Shown here: positions 7,409 through 16,098 of the stretch, piece by piece
Numbering within the stretch: the first letter of the stretch is position 1
How the letters are laid out: every line of letters starts with the position of its first letter
Assembly (NCBI RefSeq): GCF_001679485.1
Contig: NZ_LZOZ01000015.1
Coordinates: 76,215-140,214 of the forward strand
DNA from: Haemophilus sp. CCUG 60358
GTDB lineage: Bacteria > Pseudomonadota > Gammaproteobacteria > Enterobacterales > Pasteurellaceae
Direction: 5' to 3'
Length of the DNA stretch: 64,000 nt
The notes under the pieces: generated by a model
The model's input: only the letters and a program-made list of their open reading frames with translations
Database searches by the model: none
What the model was told of the DNA's origin: nothing
Program-made: the position numbers and the translations under genes

Positions 7409-9571
7409 TTAATAGTCAGTTAAAACATAGCCATATGCACGAGTACGTCCATCAGGGTCTTTTTGTAAGTAAACCCCTTGGATTTCAGGTGCGAAACCAG
7501 GTAATGTGTTGATACCTTCTTCTAATGCGAGGAAGTATTTTTGTGCAGTCGGACTCCATCTTTCCCCAGGAACCACACATAACACACCTGGAGGATAAGG
7601 TAATGCACCTTCCGCAGCTACGCGACCAACAATGTCAGTTAATGCAACAAGTTCAACTTTGTTACGAACGAATTCAATATTCGCATCGTGTGGATTTAAC
7701 GCATATTCCGGTAATGTTGCTTTGCGGAATAGGTCTTTTTGAAGTTGTTTTACATTGCGGCTTACATAAAGGTCATGCATTTCTTGGCATAATTGACGGA
7801 TTGTGTAACCTTTGTAGCGGTCTTCGTTGTTTTTGTACACAGTTGGCAATACATCTTTTAATAAAGAGTTTTGTTTAATGTGTTTTTCGAACAAGGCAAT
7901 TTGAGCTACCAATGTTTGCATTTTGGTGAGAGTTTCTGCCGGAGTGAGCAAGAATAAGATAGAGTTCAAGTCACATTTTTCCGGAATAATACCGTTTTCA
8001 CGTAAGTAGTTTGCAAGAATGGTCGCTGGAATACCGAAGTCTTCATATTCACCATTTTCTAAGCTGATACCTGGAGTGGTAAGCAAGAATTTACATGGGT
8101 CAACGAAGTATTGTTCGTCTGCATAGCCTTCAAATTTATGCCATGTATCAGTTGGGTGGAATTTGAAGAACTCGAGGTTAGTTGCGATTTCTTCTGTGTC
8201 ATAATCTTGCCATTTTTTACCTTTTACTGTGGTAGGGATGAATGGACGGATTAAGTCACAATGATTCAACACTAATTTACGTGCTTCGATACCCACTTTC
8301 ACACATTCATGCCATAAGCGAAGACCTGCTTCACTACCTTGGATTTTCGCGTTCACATCTAATGTTGCAAACAATGGATAGAACGGACTGGTTGAAGCAT
8401 GTAACATGAAGGCGTTATTGAAACGTTTATGGTTTACATAACGATCTTGACCTTTGATATGTTTATCTTTTTTATGGATTTGTGAAGCTTGTGAGAAACC
8501 AGCTTGTTGTTTGTGAACAGATTGTGTCACTAAAATACCAGGGTCATTTTCATTTAATTCAAGCAATAATGGAGAGCAATCTTTCATCATTGGAATGAAC
8601 TGTTCATAACCTACCCATGCAGAGTCGAATAAGATGTAATCACAAAGGTGACCGATTTTATCCACAACTTGGCGTGCGTTATAAATCGTACCGTCATAAG
8701 TACCTAATTGGATAACTGCTAAACGGAATGGACGTTTTTGGTTTAATTTTTCAGGTGCAACTTCTTTGATTAATGATTTTAAGTAATCTTCTTCAAAACA
8801 GTGACTATCAATACCACCGATGAAACCAAATGGGTTACGTGCAGTTTCCAAGTAAATTGGCGTTGCACCTGCTTGAATTAACGCACCGTGGTGGTTTGAT
8901 TTGTGGTTGTTACGGTCAAATAACACTAAATCACCTGGAGAAAGTACAGCGTTTAATGCTACTTTGTTTGCAGATGAGGTACCATTTAATACGAAGTAAG
9001 TTTTATCTGCATTAAATACTTGAGCGGCATATTTTTGTGCATCACAAGCTGCACCTTCATGAATTAACAAGTCACCTAATTTGACGTCCGCATTACAAAT
9101 ATCAGAACGGAAAATATTTTCACCAAAGAAATCGTAAAGGAAACGACCTGCTGGGTGTTTACGGTAGTATTGACCACCTTGGTGTCCTGGACAGTCGAAA
9201 GCGATATTACCCATTTCCACATATTCACTTAACATTTTGAAGAATGGAGGTAACATTTTTTCTTCATAAAGTTTCGCTGCAGTTTCAATTTGGCGGCTAT
9301 AAAGTTTGATGTCATAACCGTTTAAATCTTGGATATGATAAATAGAATCATAGAATTTTGGATCCACTTGTTGTTCTTCTGTTTGAACAACGAATACTGG
9401 AACGCCGAATTTTGTTGCTTGAATTCGACCGAGGTATTCTCCTACATCACCTGAACTTAACACGATAGCCGCAACATCTGTAAAGTCTGTTTTGGCAATC
9501 TCAACTAATTCTCTATTTGTAGAGAAATATTGTTCAACTTTTGGGCTATATGCAATTTTTAAGTTTGGCAT
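7409..9571 (-). CDS. speF: Inducible ornithine decarboxylase SpeF
   Basis: SpeF is a pyridoxal-phosphate enzyme that converts ornithine to putrescine and CO2. The 720 residues match bacterial fold-I decarboxylases: an N-terminal wing domain (to ~110), the PLP-binding core with the cofactor lysine K354 in QSVHKQQAG, and a C-terminal domain ending in YGYVLTDY. It is the inducible (SpeF) rather than the biosynthetic type by context: it is followed by potE and preceded by an ornithine-sensing leader peptide gene (9822-9929) on the same strand. A clear AAGGAG site precedes the ATG. A gap of about 250 bases separates the leader from the start. Confidence 0.96.
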   Translation of the reverse strand: MPNLKIAYSPKVEQYFSTNRELVEIAKTDFTDVAAIVLSSGDVGEYLGRIQATKFGVPVFVVQTEEQQVDPKFYDSIYHIQDLNGYDIKLYSRQIETAAKLYEEKMLPPFFKMLSEYVEMGNIAFDCPGHQGGQYYRKHPAGRFLYDFFGENIFRSDICNADVKLGDLLIHEGAACDAQKYAAQVFNADKTYFVLNGTSSANKVALNAVLSPGDLVLFDRNNHKSNHHGALIQAGATPIYLETARNPFGFIGGIDSHCFEEDYLKSLIKEVAPEKLNQKRPFRLAVIQLGTYDGTIYNARQVVDKIGHLCDYILFDSAWVGYEQFIPMMKDCSPLLLELNENDPGILVTQSVHKQQAGFSQASQIHKKDKHIKGQDRYVNHKRFNNAFMLHASTSPFYPLFATLDVNAKIQGSEAGLRLWHECVKVGIEARKLVLNHCDLIRPFIPTTVKGKKWQDYDTEEIATNLEFFKFHPTDTWHKFEGYADEQYFVDPCKFLLTTPGISLENGEYEDFGIPATILANYLRENGIIPEKCDLNSILFLLTPAETLTKMQTLVAQIALFEKHIKQNSLLKDVLPTVYKNNEDRYKGYTIRQLCQEMHDLYVSRNVKQLQKDLFRKATLPEYALNPHDANIEFVRNKVELVALTDIVGRVAAEGALPYPPGVLCVVPGERWSPTAQKYFLALEEGINTLPGFAPEIQGVYLQKDPDGRTRAYGYVLTDY

Positions 9572-9821
9572 AATGAACTCCTTTATTTATTTTTGACGTA
9601 AAGTTACCCGGCATTATTAATTTTAATAACGCAATAGATTTATTTAGAATAAAATAACCCGCTCTAGATTTTTATATAAAAAAACTAAAGTAAGAATTTT
9701 TTATTTTAAATTAAATAAGATTAAGTTAATTTCACAAAATATTTCTTGCCTGTTCTAGACAATACAAAAATATTCAGAAATTAATCTGTGGAGACTCTCT
9801 AAACAGAGAGAACAACTCTGT
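9572..9821 (-). promoter_or_regulatory. speF 5' untranslated region between leader peptide and speF
   Basis: About 250 bases of AT-rich sequence with no reading frame. It lies between the stop of the speFL-like leader and the speF start. In Escherichia coli the equivalent interval carries Rho-dependent termination that is relieved when the ribosome stalls on speFL with ornithine. I infer the same role from position; I did not identify a Rho site by sequence. Confidence 0.5.
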
Positions 9822-9829
9822 TTAGAGAG
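9795..9829 (-). promoter_or_regulatory. Hairpin overlapping the speFL-like stop codon
   Basis: A perfect 14-bp inverted repeat: CTCTCTAAACAGAG (9795-9808) and CTCTGTTTAGAGAG (9816-9829) around a 7-base loop. The leader's TAA stop (9824-9822) and its last codons are inside one arm, so a ribosome parked at the stop would melt the hairpin. That geometry fits an attenuation switch. There is no T run, so it is not a simple intrinsic terminator. Confidence 0.7.
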
Positions 9830-9929
9830 CCGTGTTGGATGGTTTGTTTTGAGAAGCAAATACTGAATATGAGAAGCAAGAACGATGCGATGGCATCATA
9901 ATATGGCGTGTACGACGGATATGCGCCAT
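9822..9929 (-). CDS. speFL: Ornithine-sensing leader peptide of speF (SpeFL-like)
   Basis: A 35-codon frame on the speF strand. Its first part MAHIRRTRHIMMPSHRSCF carries the HIRR...HIM...HR..F signature of the E. coli SpeFL arrest peptide (34 residues), in which ornithine is bound by the nascent chain in the ribosome and translation stops at the end, allowing speF transcription. I chose the ATG at 9929 because an AAAGG stretch lies 10 bases upstream and the signature begins right after it; an in-frame upstream ATG at 10016 would add 29 unconserved residues. The stop codon falls in a strong hairpin. Gene finders normally miss it because of its length. Confidence 0.85.
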   Translation of the reverse strand: MAHIRRTRHIMMPSHRSCFSYSVFASQNKPSNTAL

Positions 9930-10230
9930 CAAAGAACGACCTTTTATCGGATTAAACCGTAAAAGTCTCAATACTTTCGTATGGACGTATCTGTGTATAT
10001 ATGTACGAAGTAGCATAGAAAAATTTCCTCTTTCTATCTAAACTAACCTTAGTTGGGTATATTCTCTGCTTGTGTAAATATCATGTCAATAATATTTTTC
10101 AAAAAATGTGATCATTATCAAAAAATAAATTTAATTTTTCACATAAAAAAAATAAAACCACAAAAAGTATGGAAATAAATTATTCTTAAAATAGATGATT
10201 AATAAATGTACTCATTTATCGCGATCTTTC
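9930..10230 (-). promoter_or_regulatory. speFL-speF promoter region
   Basis: The 300 bases between the leader and the ornithine carbamoyltransferase gene hold no convincing reading frame. On the minus strand a perfect -35 box TTGACA (10089-10084) lies 17 bases before GAGAAT (10066-10061), predicting a transcript start near 10054 and about 125 bases of untranslated leader before speFL. The rest is AT-rich, with several A and T runs. No terminator for the upstream arcB-like gene is visible, so read-through from it is possible. Confidence 0.5.
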
Positions 10231-11235
10231 CTAAGCTAAACTCGCTACCATGACTGCTTTAATCGTATGCATACGGTTTTCTGCTTGCTCAAAGGCAATA
10301 TTCATCGGCGACTCAAACACCTCTTCAGTCACTTCAATGCCATTTGCTAATTCAGGGTATTTTTCTGCAATTTGGCGACCCACTTTCGTTTCGCTATTAT
10401 GGAATGCAGGTAAACAGTGCATGAATTTTACTTTTGGATTACCGGTACGCTTCATGAGTTCTGGCGTTACTTGATAAGGAAGCAATAACTTAATGCGTTC
10501 TCCCCAAGCTTCTAATGGCTCGCCCATTGAAACCCAAACATCGGTATGCACAAAATCAACACCTCTTACGGCTGTGTCGATATCTTCAGTGACTGTAATC
10601 TGCGCACCACTTTCTTTAGCAAAACCTTCACACATCTCAACAAAACTGGCTTCTGGTAATAAAGCTTTTGGGCCGCAAATACGCACATCCATCCCCAGTT
10701 TTGATCCAATTAGTAAAAGAGAATTCCCCATGTTATTACGTGCATCACCAATATACACATAACTAATTTGACGAAGTGGCTTGTCACAATGTTCAATCAT
10801 CGTGAGAACATCCGCGAGCATTTGAGTAGGATGAAACTCATCCGTTAAACCATTAAACACCGGCACACCTGCATAATCCGCAAGTTCTTGCACGGTACTT
10901 TGTTTAAAGCCCCGATATTCAATCGCATCATACATTCTCCCAAGAACTCGAGCTGTATCCTTCATGCTTTCTTTATGTCCAATCTGAGAGGAGTTTGGAT
11001 CAATGTAAGTCACTCTAGCACCTTGATCATAAGCAGCGACTTCAAAGGCACAACGAGTACGCGTTGAGGTTTTTTCAAAAATAAGTGCGATATTTTTACC
11101 TTTAAGCTTAGGTTGCTCTGTTCCTGCATATTTCGCACGTTTCAAATCACGTGATAAATCTAACAAATAATTAATTTCGCGTTCTGAATGATGAACAAGA
11201 CTCAATAAGTGTCTATTTTTAAGATTAAAAGCCAT
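10231..11235 (-). CDS. argF: Ornithine carbamoyltransferase
   Basis: This cytoplasmic enzyme interconverts ornithine plus carbamoyl phosphate and citrulline plus phosphate. Over 334 residues it shows the carbamoyl-phosphate motif [13 protein letters not shown], the ornithine-binding HPTQMLAD region and the active-site MHCLPAFH. I place the start at 11235 ([11 protein letters not shown]), preceded by AAGGAGATCGCT; the longer frame from 11262 has no comparable site. In H. influenzae the orthologue is usually called argF or arcB and is described as catabolic, next to a carbamate kinase. No kinase is adjacent here, so the direction of flux is uncertain. Its neighbour speF uses the same substrate, ornithine. 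Confidence 0.93.
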   Translation of the reverse strand: MAFNLKNRHLLSLVHHSEREINYLLDLSRDLKRAKYAGTEQPKLKGKNIALIFEKTSTRTRCAFEVAAYDQGARVTYIDPNSSQIGHKESMKDTARVLGRMYDAIEYRGFKQSTVQELADYAGVPVFNGLTDEFHPTQMLADVLTMIEHCDKPLRQISYVYIGDARNNMGNSLLLIGSKLGMDVRICGPKALLPEASFVEMCEGFAKESGAQITVTEDIDTAVRGVDFVHTDVWVSMGEPLEAWGERIKLLLPYQVTPELMKRTGNPKVKFMHCLPAFHNSETKVGRQIAEKYPELANGIEVTEEVFESPMNIAFEQAENRMHTIKAVMVASLA

Positions 11236-11366
11236 AGCGATCTCCTTATCGGATGCCATCAATAAATGCAGGCTACCTTACTATGAATGACTTAATTTCT
11301 AGTGGATTGGATAGCCTATTTTTGTCCCAAATGCGGAGTTTTGCAACAAAATTCAATCCTTTATTT

Positions 11367-11382
11367 TGTGATGCTCATCACA
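11367..11382 (+). promoter_or_regulatory. CRP-type operator upstream of cpdB
   Basis: TGTGA-TGCTCA-TCACA is a perfect match to the CRP consensus half-sites with 6-base spacing. It lies about 85 bases before the cpdB ATG, with an AT-rich TTTATATATAAAA stretch downstream that could hold the -10 box. It also faces the divergent ornithine carbamoyltransferase gene about 130 bases away. Confidence 0.8.
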
Positions 11383-11467
11383 CTTCATCCCAGAACTTTA
11401 TATTGCGCTTTCTTTATATATAAAAGAGATTTAAAATCCCGTCGATTCTCACACAACAGGAGCACAT

Positions 11468-13441
11468 ATGATCAACAGAAGAGATTTCATTCAACTTGGC
11501 GCAAGCAGTATTTTAGCGTTAAGTGCGAGCCGTTTTGCTTTTGCGAAAAGCGACACACAAGTCGATTTACGTATCGTAGCAACGACCGATATTCACAGTT
11601 TTTTGACTGACTTCGATTACTACAAAGATGCACCTACTGAGAAATTCGGTTTTACCCGTGCAGCAAGCTTGATTCGTCAAGCACGTAAAGAGGTGAAAAA
11701 CAGCGTTTTAGTTGATAACGGTGACTTAATTCAAGGTAACCCAATTGCTGACTATCAAGCAGCTAAAGGTTATAAAGAAGGCAAATCAAACCCAGCCGTA
11801 GATTGTTTAAATGCAATGCACTATGAAGTAGGGACATTAGGTAACCACGAGTTTAACTATGGCTTAGATTATTTAGCCGATGCGATTAAACAAGCGAAAT
11901 TCCCTATCATCAATGCTAACGTAGTGAAAGTCGGTACCGAAGAGCCCTATTTCACGCCTTATGTGATTCAAACTAAAGAAGTGGTGGATAGCCAAGGTAA
12001 AACGCATAAACTAAACATTGGTTATATCGGTTTTGTGCCACCACAAATTATGGTGTGGGATAAAGCAAACTTACAAGGTAAAGTTGAAACGCGCGATATC
12101 GTGAAAACCGCACAAAAATATGTGCCAGAAATGAAACAAAAAGGTGCAGATATTATTGTGGCACTTGCGCATACGGGTCCATCTGACGAGCCATATCAAG
12201 AAGGTGCAGAAAACTCAGCATTCTATCTTGCTGATGTACCACACATTGATGCGATTGTTTTCGGTCACTCTCACCGTTTATTCCCGAATAAAGAGTTCGC
12301 AAAATCACCAAATGCAGATATTGCTAAAGGTACCGTGAAAGGTGTTCCTGAAAGTATGGCAGGCTACTGGGCAAACAACATCAGTGTAATCGACTTAACC
12401 CTTGCTCAACACAACGGCAAATGGTTAGTAGCTGATGGTAAAGCGGTACTTCGTCCAATTTATGATGCCGAAAACAAAAAAGCAACCACAGAAAGTGACG
12501 CAGAATTGACCGCACTTTTAAAACCTGTGCATGAAGCCACCCGTGAATTTGTGGCACAGCCAATCGGTAAAGCGACCGATAACATGTACAGCTACTTAGC
12601 GTTAGTGCAAGATGACCCAACCATTCAAATTGTGAACCAAGCACAAAAAGCTTACGTTGAAAAAGTAGCACCAAGTGTTGCAGCAATGGCGGGCTTACCA
12701 ATTTTAAGTGCAGGCGCACCATTTAAAGCAGGCGGACGTAAAAATGACCCAACGGGCTATACTGAAGTTAACAAAGGTGAATTAACGTTCCGTAACGCAG
12801 CAGATTTATACCTCTATCCAAATACCTTAGTTGTTGTCAAAGCAACCGGTGAAGAACTGAAAGAGTGGTTAGAATGTAGCGCAGGTATGTTCAAACAAAT
12901 CGATCCTACCAGCGACAAACCACAATCTTTACTTGATTGGGACGGTTTCCGTACTTATAACTACGATGTGATTGACGGCGTAAATTATGAATTCGACCTC
13001 ACTCAACCACCGCGTTATGACGGCGAATGTAAATTGATTAACCCGAATTCACACCGTGTGGTGAATTTAACCTACCAAGGTAAACCGGTTGATCCAAAAG
13101 CAGAATTCTTAATTGCGACTAATAACTATCGTGCTTACGGTAATAAATTCCCAGGCACAGGCGATGCGCACATTGTTTACGCTTCTCCAGATGAAAACCG
13201 CCAAATTCTTGCGGATTACATCAAAGCAGAAAGCGAAAAAAATGGCCATGTAAACCCAAGTGCGGATAAAAACTGGCGCTTTGCACCGATTAAAGGTAAC
13301 GATAAATTAGATGTGCGTTTTGAAACCTCACCAAGCGAACAAGCGGCGAAATTCATTCAAGATAATGCACAATACCCAATGAAAAAAGTCGGCACCGATG
13401 AAGTGGGCTTTGCGGTATATCAAATTGATTTATCGAAATAA
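11468..13441 (+). CDS. cpdB: 2',3'-cyclic-nucleotide 2'-phosphodiesterase / 3'-nucleotidase
   Basis: CpdB is a periplasmic metallo-enzyme that opens 2',3'-cyclic nucleotides and removes the 3'-phosphate, allowing nucleotide scavenging. The 657 residues contain the metallophosphatase motifs [28 protein letters not shown] and VFGHSHR in the first half, and the 5'-nucleotidase C-terminal domain in the second ([20 protein letters not shown]). The signal peptide starts [14 protein letters not shown], a twin-arginine-like motif, and ends ASRFAFAKS; this suggests Tat rather than Sec export. An AGGAG site precedes the ATG and a CRP-type operator lies upstream, so control by carbon state is likely. 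Confidence 0.95.
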   Translation: MINRRDFIQLGASSILALSASRFAFAKSDTQVDLRIVATTDIHSFLTDFDYYKDAPTEKFGFTRAASLIRQARKEVKNSVLVDNGDLIQGNPIADYQAAKGYKEGKSNPAVDCLNAMHYEVGTLGNHEFNYGLDYLADAIKQAKFPIINANVVKVGTEEPYFTPYVIQTKEVVDSQGKTHKLNIGYIGFVPPQIMVWDKANLQGKVETRDIVKTAQKYVPEMKQKGADIIVALAHTGPSDEPYQEGAENSAFYLADVPHIDAIVFGHSHRLFPNKEFAKSPNADIAKGTVKGVPESMAGYWANNISVIDLTLAQHNGKWLVADGKAVLRPIYDAENKKATTESDAELTALLKPVHEATREFVAQPIGKATDNMYSYLALVQDDPTIQIVNQAQKAYVEKVAPSVAAMAGLPILSAGAPFKAGGRKNDPTGYTEVNKGELTFRNAADLYLYPNTLVVVKATGEELKEWLECSAGMFKQIDPTSDKPQSLLDWDGFRTYNYDVIDGVNYEFDLTQPPRYDGECKLINPNSHRVVNLTYQGKPVDPKAEFLIATNNYRAYGNKFPGTGDAHIVYASPDENRQILADYIKAESEKNGHVNPSADKNWRFAPIKGNDKLDVRFETSPSEQAAKFIQDNAQYPMKKVGTDEVGFAVYQIDLSK

Positions 13442-13448
13442 CAAAAAA

Positions 13449-13467
13449 GGGCGTGCTCAGCACGCCC
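13449..13467. terminator. Bidirectional terminator between cpdB and the MetS-like gene
   Basis: GGGCGTGC / GCACGCCC stem with loop TCA, 8 bases after the cpdB stop. A T run is weak on the plus side, while six A residues before the stem give a T run on the minus side. Confidence 0.75.
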
Positions 13468-13498
13468 TACTTATTTCAAAGTGCGGTCAATTTTGACC

Positions 13499-13597
13499 TT
13501 ATTTTTCTTCTTTTGGAAGTCTGATTAAGGAAAAGATCAAGCCGCCCCAAATCACAAAAAGCGCCACAATCATCATTGTAATTGCAATACTTGTCAT
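13499..13597 (-). CDS. metS: MetS-like small subunit of NSS methionine/alanine importer
   Basis: A 32-codon frame, too short for usual gene calling: it starts MTSIAITMMIVALFVIWGG and ends in RLPKEEK. It is one membrane helix followed by a charged tail, as in MetS, the small partner of the MetP sodium-dependent methionine/alanine importer known from Corynebacterium. It begins two bases after the stop of the NSS transporter gene and has its own AAGGAG site, so co-expression is very likely. The assignment rests on size, topology and position. Confidence 0.75.
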   Translation of the reverse strand: MTSIAITMMIVALFVIWGGLIFSLIRLPKEEK

Positions 13598-13599
13598 CT

Positions 13600-15114
13600 T
13601 TATTCTCCTTTTTCTTCAAGCTTGAAGTTGTCTTCATTTTTCCATTGTAAACGAGAAAGAATGAACGAAACAACCACTAGCGAAATTGCCATACCCCAAC
13701 CAAAGATATTTACAAACCAGCTTGGATAGCCTTCATAACCTTCTGTAAATACTTTCGCACCTTCACTCAATAACATAAAGGCGAGAATACCGGTGGTGAT
13801 GACAATGCATAAACGCCATAGGAAACCGACTTTGAATGAAGAGCTTTGATTTAAGTGGTTGCCTAATAAGCCTAATTTTTCATTTGCTACAATCACAATT
13901 AATGAAACAAATGCCACTGCAACGATACCAAAGTAGTTCACGAATTTATCTAATACATCAAGCATTGGTAAGCCGGTTGTCGTACCAAATAAAATGACTG
14001 ATACCACCATCATTGGTAAACCAACAACAAAGGTCGCTTTTGCTCGACGTAAACGCAGTTTATCTTGAATCGCTGAAATGATTACTTCAATAACAGAGAT
14101 AAATGAGGTTAATGCCGCAAAGGTTAATGAACCGAAGAACAATACCCCTAATACTTCACCGAATGGTGCTTTGTTAATAATAGTTGGGAATGCAAAGAAG
14201 GCTAAACCAATACCACCTTTTGCCACTTCGCTCACTTCTACGCCTTGTGCAGTTGCGATGAAACCTAATGCCGCAAATACACCGATACCAGCAAGCACTT
14301 CAAAACTTGAGTTCGCAAAACCAACAACCAAACCGCTACCTGTTAAATCTGAATCTTTTTTCAAGTACGATGCATATGTAATCATAATCCCGAAACAGAT
14401 GGAAAGAGAGAAGAAGATTTGACCGTAAGCCGCAATCCACACACTCGGATTAGAGAGTTTTGACCAGTCTGGTGTAAATAGTGCGTTTAAGCCTTTTTCT
14501 GCACCTGGTAAGAATAAAGAATAAACGACCAACGCCACAAACATCACCACTAAAACAGGCATTAAGATATCTGAAGATTTAGAAATCCCTTTTTGAATAC
14601 CTAAAGAAAGTACGCCTAACGCCACTAACCATACAGCAATTAATGGTCCAGTTACCATGCCGACAAACTCAAAGCTCACACCATTGCTGATATCGCCCAT
14701 TTTTAAGAATTCGTGTAGGAAGAAATCAATCGGTTGGTCGCCCCAAGCAGAATTAAGTGAGAAATAGGTATAGCTTGCCGCCCAACCTAATACTACCGCG
14801 TAGTAAAGACCAATGATAACATTCACCATTACTTGCCACCAACCAAACACTTCAAAGTGTGGGTTAAAGCGACGATAAGAAAGCGGTGCACCACCACGAT
14901 GGCGATGACCAATTGCATAATCTAAGAAAAGCAATGGAATACCGGCGGTTAAAAGTGCAATAAGGTAAGGGATAATAAATGCACCGCCCCCGTTTTCATA
15001 AGTGGTATAAGGGAAACGCCAGATGTTTCCTAAGCCAACAGCGGATCCAATCGCCGCCATAATAAATGCATTCCGACCAGAAAAGGTCTCACGCTTTGCG
15101 TTTGACTGCGTCAT
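13600..15114 (-). CDS. Sodium-dependent NSS-family transporter (MetP-like)
   Basis: A neurotransmitter:sodium symporter family protein of 504 residues with 11-12 membrane segments. Helix 1 carries the sodium/substrate site [37 protein letters not shown] follows it. The start at 15114 ([17 protein letters not shown]) follows AAAGGAAC at good distance; the longer frame from 15147 lacks a site. Family members import amino acids with sodium, and the short MetS-like gene right after it points to methionine or alanine. The substrate is inferred from that context only. Confidence 0.85.
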   Translation of the reverse strand: MTQSNAKRETFSGRNAFIMAAIGSAVGLGNIWRFPYTTYENGGGAFIIPYLIALLTAGIPLLFLDYAIGHRHRGGAPLSYRRFNPHFEVFGWWQVMVNVIIGLYYAVVLGWAASYTYFSLNSAWGDQPIDFFLHEFLKMGDISNGVSFEFVGMVTGPLIAVWLVALGVLSLGIQKGISKSSDILMPVLVVMFVALVVYSLFLPGAEKGLNALFTPDWSKLSNPSVWIAAYGQIFFSLSICFGIMITYASYLKKDSDLTGSGLVVGFANSSFEVLAGIGVFAALGFIATAQGVEVSEVAKGGIGLAFFAFPTIINKAPFGEVLGVLFFGSLTFAALTSFISVIEVIISAIQDKLRLRRAKATFVVGLPMMVVSVILFGTTTGLPMLDVLDKFVNYFGIVAVAFVSLIVIVANEKLGLLGNHLNQSSSFKVGFLWRLCIVITTGILAFMLLSEGAKVFTEGYEGYPSWFVNIFGWGMAISLVVVSFILSRLQWKNEDNFKLEEKGE

Positions 15115-15273
15115 ATTAAGTTCCTTTTTAATGAAGAAAGATTTCAATATAATGAATTCTAAAACCGAGTCAAGGACTTGGTTAAAAGAGCGGTTAAAAA
15201 TAGTGAATTTTTTTTAAAATTTACTGTCTAAAGGCCAAATTTAATCTCTATTAACAACCAAAAGGAAACATTT

Positions 15274-15915
15274 ATGGATATCAACAGCATTTTAAATCAA
15301 GTTTTAAATGTCGCTAAAAACTCTGCAAGCAAACTTGAAACCGGCAACCAAACTATCGACTCTATTACAAAAGTAGGTGGTGGTGCAGCGTTAGGCGGTA
15401 TCTTATCAATGATTTTAGGCCGTAGCGGTGGTGCAAGCTTAGCAAAATTAGGCTCACTTGCCGTTTTAGGTAACCTTGCTTACCAAGCGTACCAAAATTA
15501 TCAAAAATACCAACAAAATAATAGCCAACCAAACATTTCAGAAAATGCGTTTGATGTATTAAATTCATCAAGCCATATCGATGCGGGTGAATTAATTTTA
15601 CGTACTATGATCGCCGCAGCGGCAGCAGACGGTGAAATCACTGAAGATGAAAAACAAACTATCGCAAATGAAGCTGGTAACAACCCTGAATTAGCGCAAT
15701 GGCTTGAACAAGAAATCCAAAATCCAATTTCTATCAATGAAATTGCACGTCTTGTAGGTAACGATACTGCACTTGCAAGCAATGTATACTTAGCTGCACG
15801 TTTAGTAAGCAAAGATTTATCTCGCAAAGAAATCATTTTCTTAGCAGATTTAGCTCAAGCGTTAGGTTTAGATGATGCGCTTGTTGAACAATTAGAAAAA
15901 CAAGCAGGCTTCTAA
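15274..15915 (+). CDS. DUF533 family protein (YebE-like, TerB-like domain)
   Basis: A 213-residue protein with a glycine-rich hydrophobic segment (about residues 31-67: GGAALGGILSMILGRSGG and following) and a C-terminal all-helical TerB-like domain holding DGEITEDEKQ. This is the DUF533/YebE layout of a membrane-associated protein of unknown biochemical function. In E. coli yebE responds to envelope stress; nothing in this sequence shows that control here. The gene stands alone, with a ribosome site (AAAGGAAAC) and its own terminator. Confidence 0.8.
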   Translation: MDINSILNQVLNVAKNSASKLETGNQTIDSITKVGGGAALGGILSMILGRSGGASLAKLGSLAVLGNLAYQAYQNYQKYQQNNSQPNISENAFDVLNSSSHIDAGELILRTMIAAAAADGEITEDEKQTIANEAGNNPELAQWLEQEIQNPISINEIARLVGNDTALASNVYLAARLVSKDLSRKEIIFLADLAQALGLDDALVEQLEKQAGF

Positions 15916-15960
15916 TTTTGTGTAGAAAACATCGCGTTTTCTGACTGCACTTTTCATTAA

Positions 15961-15990
15961 AAAACACGATAATCTTAGTTATCGTGTTTT
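15961..15990 (+). terminator. Terminator of the DUF533 gene
   Basis: AAAACACGATAA / TTATCGTGTTTT, a perfect 12-bp stem with a 6-base loop followed by more T residues. Confidence 0.85.
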
Positions 15991-16098
15991 TTTCATTTGT
16001 TTTTTCGCGAAAACCTAACCAAAGGCGAAAAATTCCGCTACAATGCAAAACTTCAATATTCATAAAATTATTTAATAATCATAAAAACGGGAAGCAAC

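Noticed and set aside
9930..10016. Longer 64-codon frame for the speF leader peptide starting at 10016
   Set aside because: The 29 extra residues have no similarity to SpeFL, and the ATG at 9929 has a ribosome site directly before the conserved HIRR signature.
11302..11610. 102-codon frame upstream of and overlapping the cpdB start
   Set aside because: It covers the CRP site and promoter and overlaps cpdB in another frame; the protein is cysteine/basic-rich and has no family features.
13476..13673. 65-codon minus-strand frame overlapping the MetS-like gene
   Set aside because: It crosses the end of the NSS transporter in a different frame and has no family similarity; the 32-codon MetS-like frame has the ribosome site.
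16043..16075. Ten-codon frame [10 protein letters not shown] before ilvG as an ilvL-like leader
   Set aside because: It has only a few isoleucine codons, no ribosome site and no terminator after it, and it overlaps the likely -10 box.
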